A stretch of DNA of 64,000 nt from Linnemannia elongata. Its lineage: Eukaryota; Mortierellomycota; Mortierellomycetes; Mortierellales; Mortierellaceae. The DNA lies in assembly GCA_036320915.1 (NCBI GenBank), contig JAXBDG010000006.1, forward strand, positions 1,674,001 through 1,738,000, written 5' to 3'. Position numbers and translations under genes: made by a program. The first letter of the stretch is position 1. Every line of letters starts with the position of its first letter. This document shows positions 22,018 through 32,910 of the stretch, in pieces. The notes under the pieces are model-generated. The model saw only the letters and a list, made by a program, of their open reading frames with translations, did not search any database and was not told the origin of the DNA.

Positions 22018-25000
22018 CTACTTCTCAAGTTTGAGCGCGTCCAGTTGCTTTGACGTATCCTTGACATCAGTCTCGACCTTCGCCGCAGTTGTCGTCATAG
22101 CCTTCGTCTCAGCTGTCGTCGCAGCCTTCGTCTCTAATGCCTTTGACTCCAATGTTTTTGGCTTCTCGATAGTTGTAGTAACAGCAGGCGTGGAGGCAGC
22201 AGGAGGAGCAGGAGCAGGGGTGGTAACAGCGGCAGCAGGAGTAGCAGGTGTGGCAGGAGAAGGTGGAGTAACAACTGCAGCAGGAGTTATCTTCTTGAGA
22301 GAGGGTTGATCAGGACCGGAAAGAGCAACAGTCTCCATTTCTATCTTGATCACAGACGGCTCTGCATCAACAGGGGTTGAGGGTGATAGCGCAGAAAACT
22401 CCTTTTTGGACGAAGGGACAAACTTCTTGAGCGGAGGTGGTGCTTGGACTTCGGGTGCCAACTTGACAGGCTCTACAATAGCTGCTGATCCGGTCGAAGC
22501 CTTGTTAGAGGCCTTGTCACCACCGTTTACAGCCACGTCCTTGTTCTTTGCTTCACCATTGCTCACTGTCGGCTCTGGCGCTGGAACTCTCACCACGGGT
22601 TCATCCGACTCGGATTTACTGGCTTGACTCGAACCAGTAGCCCCTGTCGCAGTGCTGACAGGTGTTACTGTGTTGGGGGTTGTTGAAGACACTGCTGCAG
22701 CAGTCGTAGGAGTATTAGATTCTGACGCGTTGACTTTGGCTGATTCGTTCTCCTTTGTTGTGGATGTCGTCTTTTCATCTGTGGCTCCTTGCAAGTCCTC
22801 CGATTGTTCCACCAGCTTGGTCTCCAACTGTGCCGGCACGCCATTCTGTTCCGCAGGTTTCGTTGGCCACTTTACGGCAGACAAATGAATGGAAGCATGG
22901 CAGTTAGACACTTGAATAAAATTGCATGAGATAGATAAAACACCATTAAAAACACCATCGTGATTTGTATGAGTAGTACTTACTGCTGCATTCCACGTTT
23001 CCTCGTCGACGCCATCTTCGTCATCACTGTCAAAGTCCATGGCGTGGTTGTTGCCGAAGGGATCGCTGAGAGCTCCTGGGGCGCCAACGCGGTCAAACTG
23101 GTTCTCGGCTCCGTATTCTCCAATCCAATTGCCTTCGTCGTCATCCTCATCCTCGTCCGAAGATCCAAATTTGTCAGGCAGGTTGTTTGTGATCTGCTGA
23201 CACAAATAACGCGCAAACTATCGAGGGGAAGGAAGAATATGATTGTCAGATACCACGAAGAAAATCATATTCTTACAGATTCGAAAAACATATAGACAGC
23301 ATTCATCAAGCACATACCTGGTCACTGGCAACATCGCCCTCATGACCTGCCCCAATGTCGCCACCGATAAAGTCGTTTCCATAATCCTCATCGTTGTCGT
23401 CAATGTAATCGTCGTCATTGCCATCATCATGGTCAGGCTTGTGACTCTCAATGACGTTGGGACGAGCTCCCCCGAGGACCTTGGCATCACGTTCCTTGGT
23501 CTCCTTCAGAATCTTGGAGACATAGTTCCACCAGTCCTCCAGATCGACATGCTCGTACAGCGTAGACAGCAAAGACGTCTGCGAGTACAGTTCCAGCAGC
23601 TTGACAGTCTCATCAGCAATGTATGTCAAATGACCCATATAGCCAAGACGGACACCCTTTGGTTGCGCGCTATCAGACAAAAGAAAGCCATATCAGTACT
23701 CTGTGCACTTAGTAATGTGCATTCCTTGTAAAATCGAAAACAAACAATCGCTCACCATTCATAATCACAGAGCCGTTGGGCATCTGTAATACGCTTGGTC
23801 AGCTGTCCGTCCTTGAAAATCGAGACTGTGAGCCTCCTGTTCCACCCTTCAGTCATGTCCTGGTCAGCTTTGGGAGGAACGTAGGTACCATCAGCACCGG
23901 GGCGCCCAATGTCGCCCATGGGACGGTGGAACACTTGGTGAACCATATCGTAGACCACTGTATGAAGAAAGTTGTTCCATGGGAACTGGAAGAAAAGATC
24001 GAAGCAAGTTGGGATAATGTGGTGATCCACAAACTGCAGCTTCAAAAAGTCCCCGACTGGAATCAAAACGTCTCCTTCGATCGCATTGGCAGACGCAAGA
24101 GTTGCAATGGTCGAGCTTGCCAAAGTCGAAGGGCTTGGTTCGTCAGAAGAAGTGCGAGGGGTAGCGTGGTCATCAGTGGTATCCTTGTCGGTGGTGCTTG
24201 AGCCCTTGCCCGAGTCTTGTTGTTGGTCCTTACTGTTGTTATGTCCATCCTCCTCATCTGAATCGCCATTTACTGAGTGCGCCTGGTGATGAAGTGCGGT
24301 GACCGACACTTTGGGTATCCTGACAGTGCCATCCGCCGACACCGTAATGATTGGCTTGGAGTTCAAAACGGCCATGTTGGAACAGTGAAGGAGCTCGGCA
24401 AACATCTCGCAGATCTTGAGACGCTCAAATCCAAGAGGGGTCTGCTTTCCAATCGATGTCAGAATAGGTCCAGTCTGTCATAATTTTAAAATACATGAAG
24501 TGGATTAGAGGCGTTGTTTGAAGCAAATGAAAAGATCCTGCAATGGACGAGGAGATCCATACCGTTGATCTGGGCACGATGAGGAGGTCCTTAAAGTCCT
24601 CGATCCGGGTTGCCAAGACCTTAAGAAGATCGCTCAAATCCACTGCCTCACGCGCAGGCTCCGCGGCATTTGGAGGAAGTGGCTCCACGTCGTAATCACT
24701 AGCACGAGCAACAGGACAAACGGACTCATTAGAATTGGGTGCAACGCAACTCTCAGCAAAGGACATTCACTTCGCTTGAGACGCCGTACCTGTTATTTCT
24801 TCGGATCAGCTCGATAAAGATGGTGACGCCGTTAATCAGAGTGGAGGACGAGTAAGGAGCATCTCTGTCCAGCATAAAGCTCACGAGCTGACCGACAATG
24901 ACCTCGCTCTTGAGCTCCTCAATCAACACATTCGTTCCGATGGAAGGTTGCTCGGGGTGAGAGGACTGAGAGATGGCAATGATGTCCAGCAATACTTGCG

Positions 25001-26926
25001 ATGCAATTGAATGCACCTATCAACAGTAGAAAGTATGCAAGAGCGAATGTCGGTTTGGAAGTCTGAACTCGAAGCAACATGAGAATAATCGTGAATTGAA
25101 GTTTGAATCAGCTGTTTACCTCTTCGTCAAAGTTGGGGTCCAAGCGATTCACGAGCCATGGCATCAAGCCCTCTTCGCTCAACCACTAGATATTAAGAAT
25201 TGAGAGCTTAATGGTTAGTTTGTGAACCGGTTCCTTCAATCTGTTTTTTTTCTTCGTCTTGTGTCCAAAGGTCGAAGGGATCGATTGCTCTCAACGCTAC
25301 TAAAGGCAAAACAATAAAAGGTGAAGGGAAAATATGACACACACACTCACCTGAACAGTTCCCTTTCCTTCGGGCGATTCCTCCATGCTGATAATCTTGA
25401 GCAACAGGTCCATGATGGCAGACGTTGACATGTGTAGCAAGAGTTTTGGTACCACTTTAGGCTGGGAGCGGATAAAGCTCAGCATCTAAAATGTGGGACA
25501 GCATGGTGGAGAGGATGGTATCCTTGCGTTAGTATCACTTGATTGCTTTTTGTCCTGTGTCTTGTGGCGTCCACATCCTTCAGCCCTGGCAGTCTTAATT
25601 ACTTCTTGTTGGCGTTACCTCATTCGTCTTTTTCATCAAAAATACACCAATTACTTTGGCAAAGTAACTGGCTTGGACAGGGTTCAGAGGAGGGGGTCGA
25701 TCAAGGAACTCCCAGAACTTGACGAGCATGTCACTGTGGGTTAATGCAGACTCAAAGATACCCCAGACCTCGCATGCGATCACCTCACAGGCGATAAATG
25801 GATACCTATCATTTCAGATGGGGGAATAAGAGCGAGAGTCGTTTTTAGTCACAAGCGATATTTATATACTCCCAGGTCCCTTCTCTATTCATTTTGACGA
25901 GATCCATTTGTCATTGGCCATTTTGTTGGAAGGAGGTGGGTCTATTATCCCGATGGCCGTTATACCACCAACACTGCTGGAGAGAGGAAGATGGGGCGTA
26001 CTGTCCTGAGTTTCAATTGCTCGCGTGTATGTTGGTTGTTTGGCGCTGGAATCCCGCTGAAGCCCTCCTGTGTGATATTCCTGTTAGACATGCCACAAAG
26101 TTCGAATTTTCTGTCCTGTCCTGTCCTGGCCTGTACTCTGTGCGTTTCCTTGGTGCGTTATCTCTTTGTGATCCTGTCCAGTTGCTGACAGCAAATTAGT
26201 GTCCCTGCCTTTAAACCCCTGCTTTCTACTTCTACCCAAGTACGAGAGAGACTTTGGCCCCCTTGTCCAAAAAGATGAGGGTGCGGATGAAAAACGGCGA
26301 ATAACTTACTTGAACCGTGCGCGATCTTCGAGGTCATCACTCGTGATATAGCTGAGAAGCTGCTGGAGCACTGATGGTTCACGTAAACTAAAGTGTGACG
26401 AAAGCATCCAAAGGTAACAATGGGCTGTTAGGAATTGACTCTGTCGTCTCTGGGTTGTTGTTTTAGGCCTGTTCGAGGAGTGGCAAGAGGGTTGGATCCA
26501 CACTGTCGGCCTGTTGTATTATTTGCTGTTCGTTATGTTAGGCACCAGCAGTACGACAACCCTTCAAGCGCACGGGGAGAAAGCGTCATACATTCATCAC
26601 TTTTTCTGGAATGCTGTTGACTCGAATGACAAACAATAAAGTACATTCCCCAATCCTCAACATCCAAAACAAAAAAGCAAGGATGCATAGAAAACAAGGC
26701 GTACAAAAAGCGATTCGATGTCAAACACAACATATTATGAGCAATAAAATATAAAAAAAAAGGACAAGGACAGGTTGAGCATTTACTATTCGATGAGCCT
26801 TGGATTCTGGGCCTTGCACTCCTGAATGAGATCGTCCTGTTCGAGCAGTTCCTCGAGTGAGACGTTCCCGCTTTCGAGAAGATGGTCAATCACCGAGGGG
26901 TTCTGGTGACCGAATCGCCAGTACAT
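22018..26926 (-). CDS. SAPS-domain regulatory subunit of PP6/Sit4 phosphatase
   Basis: Eleven exons (26787-26926, 26310-26387, 25619-25805, 25351-25485, 25120-25185, 24790-25016, 24563-24698, 23756-24474, 23318-23669, 22984-23217, 22018-22869) join in phase into 1041 residues. Family hallmarks occur in order: MYWRFGHQNPSVIDHLLES at the N terminus, ELLEQDDLIQECKAQNPRLI, WEFLDRPPPLNP, MSTSAIMDLLLKIISME, FVDHHIIPTCFDLFFQFPWN and GVRLGYMGHLTYIADE. These match PPP6R1-3 and yeast Sap155/185/190 and Sap4. The C-terminal ~300 residues are acidic then Ala/Thr/Pro-rich. SAPS proteins bind the Sit4/PP6 catalytic subunit and set its targets in G1/S progression and TORC1 signalling. The last intron is weakly bounded (AAAG acceptor) and translatable. 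Confidence 0.92.
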
Positions 26927-27853
26927 GGTGGAGAGGGAGAGTGTTGTAGGCTTGTGCTGTCTTTGTCTCGACTTGTTTTAGGCGGGGTTGGTTTATTAGC
27001 CTCTTGTTTTGTTCAAAGTGATGTCGTGTGAGAGTGCAAAAAAAGGACGATGCGAAGAGGTTTGCAAGAATGAGAGTGTAAATGACGAAGAGTCAGAGTC
27101 AAGCAGACGTTATTATGTTGAGATAAGAAGAGGAGAGTGTCGTTGGGCTAAGGCAGGCGTGTGCGTCGTGGAGAATGGGAGTTGAACAGGAAGAAGAAAA
27201 GAAAGGGAACACAACCAGCAATGCAGAAAGCAAGCAACAGGCAACGAAAAGACAAAAAAAAAAAAAAATTGTCAACGCCACTCGAATTTTGCAGAGCTCA
27301 GGCACTGAGGTCAGAAAGGCACATGCGAGGCTCCTTATGCCTTCTTCCATTTTGATCGCACATGCTGCACGCACGTCCATCCCTTGAGTCGTTTACACAA
27401 AAGGGTCCTTTTTTGGAGCTACGAAGAGGAACGCGGTCATGACGCGCCTCCCTTCTGTAACGCATCTGCAACCTGCAAAGTAAGCGCGTCCACACAAACA
27501 CCCCTTACATTCTTATTCCCTCTCCGTCCTCACTTCCACTAGATAAAGATCCTGCTCAGAGCATTGCCCAAAAACGGGCATCCAGCTCCAGCCTGGACCA
27601 ACAAGCTTTTTTTTTTCCCACTCTTCTGCAAGCGGGGTCGAAACTCACTAAGGGGCTTGTCCGACATGATAACAGATCCGCCCTTTTTCATGGTTTCGGT
27701 TTTTGTTTTCCTTTCACGCGCCCTCTCCATTTCTCTTTCCCTCTCTTTCTCCACTTCCACAATTCTCCACTTTTCCTTCCTTCCTCTGCATACTCATCCA
27801 CTCCTGATTCACATTCATTCTCCTTCACTCATTCCATTACGAATAAAAAAAAA
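26927..27853. promoter_or_regulatory. divergent promoter region of SAPS and fumarase genes
   Basis: The gap separates two start codons facing away from each other. It has a poly-A run near 27255 and a pyrimidine-rich leader (27660-27840) just before the fumarase ATG. No gene was recognised, and no in-frame mitochondrial presequence precedes the fumarase ATG. Confidence 0.55.
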
Positions 27854-29481
27854 ATGTCAGCAGAAGACCAAGTCCAGGCGCAGACCTGCCGCGAGGAGGC
27901 TGACACGTTCGGAATCCTTCAGGTCCCCGTCGACAGATACTGGGGTGCCCAGACTCAACGGTGAGTGTCCTCAATACGAAGCAAAATAGGAGTATCATGC
28001 AGGAGGATCAACAACGGTACACACATCTGCTCAGTGTACTGACGAGTGCACGTTCACTGCATTTTTTTTTTTAGCTCCCTGCAAAACTTTGATATTGGTG
28101 GCGTAACAGAGCGCATGCCCGAACCCTTGATCAAGGCATTCGGTGTCTTGAAGCGCGCCGCTGCTCAAGTCAACATGACCTACGGTCTTGATGCCAAGGT
28201 CGGCGACGCTATCGTCAAGGCTGCCGATGAAGTTATCGAGGGCAAGCTCCTCGACCACTTCCCCTTAGTCATCTGGCAGACTGGCTCGGGCACTCAGACC
28301 AACATGAACGTCAATGAGGTCATATCCAACCGTGCCATTGAACTCTTGGGAGGCGAGCTCGGATCCAAGAAACCTGTCCACCCCAACGATCACGTCAACA
28401 TGTCCCAGTCCTCCAACGATACTTTTCCCACCGCCATGCATGTCGCTGCTGCGATCGAGATCAACCAGCGACTCATCCCTGCCATCACCCTCCTCCGCGA
28501 CGCGATTCAGGTCAAGAGCGATGAGTTTAAGGACATTATCAAGATTGGTCGCACTCACTTGCAGGATGCTACTCCCTTGACCCTTGGACAGGAATTCTCA
28601 GGATACGCTCAGCAGCTCACCTATGGCATTGCCCGTGTCCAGGCGACACTTCCTCGTCTCTACAACCTCGCCCAAGGAGGTACCGCCGTTGGCACTGTAA
28701 GTTATGTTCCTCGAGACCCACTCCAAAAGTAATACTTGACATCCCTTACAAACGATGGATTTGCCTTCTTTCTAATTAGGGTTTGAACACACGCGAGGGC
28801 TTTGACGTCAAGGTCGCCGAGGCGATTGCAGAGATCACCCAGCTCCCCTTCAAGACCGCTCCCAACAAATTTGAGGCCCTGGCCGCCCATGACGCCATCG
28901 TTGAATCACACGGTTCGCTCAACGTCCTTGCCGTCTCTCTGATGAAGATCGCCAACGATATCCGCTTCTTGGGCTCTGGCCCCCGTTGCGGTCTCGGAGA
29001 GTTGAACTTGCCCGAGAACGAACCCGGCTCGTCAATCATGCCCGGAAAGGTCAACCCCACCCAATGCGAGGCCATGACCATGGTCTGTGCCCAGGTTATG
29101 GGCAACAACACAACCATCTCTGTCGCAGGGTCCAATGGTCACTTTGAGTTGAACGTCTTCAAACCTGTGATGATCAAGAACATGATCCAATCTATCCGTC
29201 TTCTTTCTGATGCCTGTGTCTCTTTCACCAAGAACTGCGTTGTTGGAATTGAGGCCAACGAGAAGAAGATCAATGCAATCATGAACGAGTCCTTGATGCT
29301 TGTCACCGCTTTGAACCCTTACATTGGTTACGATAATGCTGCTAAGTGCGCCAAGAAGGCACACAAAGAAGGAACGACTTTGAAGGAGGCTGCTATTTCA
29401 TTGGGACTTTTGAACGAGGACCAGTTCAAGGAGTGGGTCCGTCCTGAACTCATGTTGGGACCCACAAAGTCCGCCCAGTAA
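27854..29481 (+). CDS. FUM1: fumarate hydratase, class II
   Basis: Three exons (27854-27960, 28075-28696, 28780-29481) give 476 residues. The chain holds the class II fumarase set: [20 protein letters not shown] near the start, [51 protein letters not shown], and the superfamily signature [11 protein letters not shown] (326-336) containing the mobile catalytic serine loop. It interconverts fumarate and malate in the TCA cycle and cytosol. The predicted N terminus ([20 protein letters not shown]) is acidic and not a mitochondrial presequence, so a cytosolic form, or an unseen upstream alternative exon, is suggested. It ends 84 bp from the convergent CENP-B-type gene. Confidence 0.96.
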
Positions 29482-29565
29482 AGTCAGGGCAGTTAGCACG
29501 CACACCCTTTAGCATCTTTCACCATCTTTCACTAGTAATACACGTCGCATTTTATTCGTACAAGC

Positions 29566-31158
29566 TCAGTCTTGATCGTCTCCCATTTCAGATATGGTAA
29601 TAGACCCTCTCATTCTCGTTGGGTCCAATTCCCACTCCAATGACTCCAGATTTTTCAATGCTCCTGTCGGGTCCTGAAGATGGGATCCTGCATACTGTCT
29701 CAAAAGCTGGACCAGTCGCTGTGCCTCATGTAGTGTCTGAACTTTACCAAGCGATATACCAGAGTCCAATTTCGAGCCACCCATAGACGACGGTGAAGAG
29801 GAGGCCACAGTCGTCGCCTCGGCCCTTGCTGCAACAATTGATGATGATTGAAACGGATCATTGGGTGACCGAAGTAGGGATCCTGGAGTGTGATGCGAGA
29901 GCGGTGAAGGCGGCAGGGAGGATGGTACCTGAAGGAGAGATCCAGTTCCGTTGGTTGGTGTAGTAATGGGTATAGACTGGAGGAACTCTAGGTGCATCGC
30001 CGCTGTTATCTCCGATGTTGATGTTGCTACTGAAGGTGATGACGAGGAAGATACCGCAGACACCGCTTGGAAATCGGTCAATGTCTGTTGGTTCTGTTGC
30101 CGCTGTTGATTGTGAGGGTGTAGATGTGTAGTGCGCGATGTTGGAGGTTGATATGTCTGCATCCTGAACTGCTGTAATAACTGTGCATCCTGTTGTTGCT
30201 GCTGTTGCTGCTGTTGTAAGTGCTGTTGTCGTTGGTGGTGAAGTGACTGCCGATCAAGGTCTCCTGAAGATGGCAGTATATGTACCGAGCCAAAGCCAGT
30301 GTGTTGTGGACGCAGTGGCTGCAGAGATGAATGGGAACTATCGATGCTGGCCGGAACTGCAATGGAAGGTCGAATCTCGATTGTTCCAAGTGCGGAAGAG
30401 TCCAAGGTGGTACTCCTTGGCGTTACTGAATCGTTTTGAGGCATCGAATAGTTCTCAGATGGAGGAGGGGAGCATGAGTGATTGGAGATCGTGATGGAGC
30501 TGACAGTTTGTATTGACGGCTCAAACTCTGGCTGCGGCTGCTGCTGCTGCTGTTGATGTAGCTGTTGTTGCTGTTGCTCGGGGAGCGGGCAGTGGCGATG
30601 TCGACGTTGAGGCGGATGTGAATGATGTGGATGATGAGAGTGGTTGTGGTGGTGATGGCGATGGTGGTTTTCAGGCTGACTGGACCCTCGACTTGGCGTC
30701 ATTCCGTAACGCACTTTGAACCTTGAGAGCCATCCCGGGCAAAAGACCGTGTCGTGAATGTCCATCTCCTGGGCAATCTTCTTGGCCTGTCGAACCAGCG
30801 CAGGCCCTGATATCGGATCCGATCCTTCTCCCGATTGCTCTGGTCCCTGTTCTTGTTGCTGTTGTTGGACCCATTGGAAGAGTGCTTGCTCGAGCTCTGG
30901 ATGTCGGACAGGTCTCCGCCGCACCCTCGTGGGTTCCAATCCCGGGGTTGAGATGCCTCTGGCAATTATTTCGGCGCTCTTCTTCAAGGAGTGAGAAATG
31001 GTCGGTTGACTGATGGGGAACGAGTATGTCTCCAGGAACCAGGCTGCGAGCTCGGACTGTTTCATGGCGGGACAGTCCTGCTTCTTGAGACAGAGGTAGT
31101 ATCGCTGTTCGTGGGTGATACCCTTGGTTGTCCGTGGGTCGGGAGGTAATGGCTCCAT
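29566..31158 (-). CDS. CENP-B-type DNA-binding protein without transposase core
   Basis: A single exon encodes 530 residues. Residues ~12-60 fit the CENP-B N-terminal helix-turn-helix (THEQRYYLCLKKQDCPAMKQ, later FPISQPTISHSLKKSAEII). Residues ~75-155 fit the second HTH_CENPB/Tc5 domain (HPELEQALFQWVQQ, then GPALVRQAKKIAQEM and FCPGWLSRFKVRYGM). Pogo/Tigger transposases carry a DDE domain next; here it is replaced by ~350 residues rich in Gln, His, Ser and Pro, with a short non-repetitive C terminus (GKVQTLHEAQRLVQLLRQYA). I read it as a host-domesticated DNA-binding factor. No terminal inverted repeats are seen beside it. It starts 206 bp from the divergent eS28 start. Confidence 0.85.
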   Translation of the reverse strand: MEPLPPDPRTTKGITHEQRYYLCLKKQDCPAMKQSELAAWFLETYSFPISQPTISHSLKKSAEIIARGISTPGLEPTRVRRRPVRHPELEQALFQWVQQQQQEQGPEQSGEGSDPISGPALVRQAKKIAQEMDIHDTVFCPGWLSRFKVRYGMTPSRGSSQPENHHRHHHHNHSHHPHHSHPPQRRHRHCPLPEQQQQQLHQQQQQQPQPEFEPSIQTVSSITISNHSCSPPPSENYSMPQNDSVTPRSTTLDSSALGTIEIRPSIAVPASIDSSHSSLQPLRPQHTGFGSVHILPSSGDLDRQSLHHQRQQHLQQQQQQQQQDAQLLQQFRMQTYQPPTSRTTHLHPHNQQRQQNQQTLTDFQAVSAVSSSSSPSVATSTSEITAAMHLEFLQSIPITTPTNGTGSLLQVPSSLPPSPLSHHTPGSLLRSPNDPFQSSSIVAARAEATTVASSSPSSMGGSKLDSGISLGKVQTLHEAQRLVQLLRQYAGSHLQDPTGALKNLESLEWELDPTRMRGSITISEMGDDQD

Positions 31159-31364
31159 GGATTTCTGGTGCTCTGCTCTGACTTCTTCTGCTGTTCTTGG
31201 AAATTTTCCTCCTGTTGTGGATGTTTCTTGGATGAGGAGAGAGATGAATGCATCGATGTCTCAGGAAAGAGGATGGTCGTTGGTGGGTTTGTCCTTTATG
31301 GTGTGCTCTTTTTTGAGGGTGCAGGGTAAAGTTGGCAATGAAATGTGAAATGTGCCTTAAGGGG

Positions 31365-32700
31365 ATGGAGGTGAGTTGGACTTATCACGGTGAGCGGACT
31401 GTAGTGGCAACCTTCCTTCTTTTTGATCACTTATTAAAATGGTACATGTGACGGCCCATGCATCCACCCCGTAGGGGATCGGCCCATCCATGGCCACATA
31501 CACCGGCGATAGCATCCATCGATCGACACCCTGGTTACAACAGACATCGCACCCACCCGGAACCATTATCATTCGACACATCTCGTTTTCACCATTCTCC
31601 AGGACCCTCAATATCACTATTTCGGTGCGGGATCTCTTATATTCTCATCCAGATGGGATGGGGAACCTTTAAACAATCAACTTGTTACCAATCAACCCGG
31701 CCAACACTGCATCACATCGTACTGAAGGAAGCATCCTACAACACAGCACCTATCCTCCGTCTACTATCGTCGAGCTAGGGGAAACTATGCAGGATTTTTT
31801 TTTCTGGGAGCCTTCAAAGAGGCACTTTCCACAAAAAAACCTTCTCCAGCGACTACCACAGGGATGAACCTTCAATAATTTTCACGGCGGGAACAACAAC
31901 ACAGGATCTCACAAACACAACCGTTTGAAAGCAGGAGAGGCAGATGCAAAACACAAAGGTGATGCGATGATAGACATCTCGCTTCCTTTGCGTGAGAGGC
32001 TACAGGAGGACATCAAACATACCAGCAGGAAAGGAAGGGCGATCAGCTTTCACAACCAATCCACGTTCAACAGCCTGTTAACACCTTCCCCTCCCCCTTA
32101 TTTCGTTCTTTCCATCACTTCAGGATAAGACCGTTGTCAAGCACGCCAAAGTCACCAAGGTTCTCGGCCGTACCGGCTCCCGCGGTGGTGTCACCCAGGT
32201 TAAGGTTGAGTTGCAGGAGGACCCCTCCAACCCCAACTCCATCCGCAACGTTATCCGTAACGTCAAGGGACCCGTCCGTGAGGGTACGTTATTCTCTTGG
32301 ATCAAATTGGTGTCTTGTACTTAGATCCAGAATGCAAAGGAGACACAACAATCGACAGTTTGCAAAGCGGGGTCTCTGTGAACGCAGGGTCTCAACCTGT
32401 TTTAAGGCGTGAAGAGTGTCTGTCAACACACCTCAGCGCCAATTGGACGACAGTCTGCTTTTACCGGACGCGATCTACTACATCTGGAGTAAATAGGTTG
32501 CATTGAGGAAACAAAAACAAACTACAGGATGTCTTGCACGTCTCTCTCACCGGTCATCTTCACGGGATATTGTCTAAAAAATTAAGCCTTTGTTACGATC
32601 AACAGCATTTCCTAACATATGTCGCCTTTCCTCTGCATGTCAAATAGGCGATATCCTCTGCCTTATGGAGTCCGAGCGTGAGGCCCGTCGTCTCCGTTAA
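31365..32700 (+). CDS. RPS28: 40S ribosomal protein eS28
   Basis: Exons 32124-32283 and 32648-32700 are certain: they read [20 protein letters not shown], then a variable stretch, [10 protein letters not shown], and [20 protein letters not shown], the eS28 core and end. Exon 2 has no ATG, so a tiny first exon is needed. The best choice is ATGGAG at 31365-31370 followed by GTGAGT, giving [12 protein letters not shown], which aligns without gaps to yeast MDNKTPVTLAKV. An alternative is a bare ATG at 31439-31441 before GTACAT. The product is then 72 residues, slightly longer than the usual 67-69 because of an insertion in the loop before RNVKGP. eS28 sits on the small-subunit head near the mRNA exit. 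The first intron is 753 bp and the second 364 bp. Confidence 0.88.
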
Positions 32701-32910
32701 GTCGAGACAAACTCAACTTTTTTTCTCAACATAAAAAAAAAGTGGAATAAAAGCGAGCCGCCAAGCCCAAAATCATCGGCATTTTGGACGGTCAGTTTTC
32801 TATCATAACAAGTGCGCCACCAAATGTTGTTTCTTTTTCAGGATGTTGAACGTCAAAAGGAAGGACGGAAAGTGATGCGTATGAGATATGTTTTGTTTAT
32901 GGGGGAACTC

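Noticed and set aside
29566..31158. Intact Pogo/Tigger transposon
   Set aside because: No DDE domain and no terminal inverted repeats or TA duplications are seen around the CENP-B-type gene.
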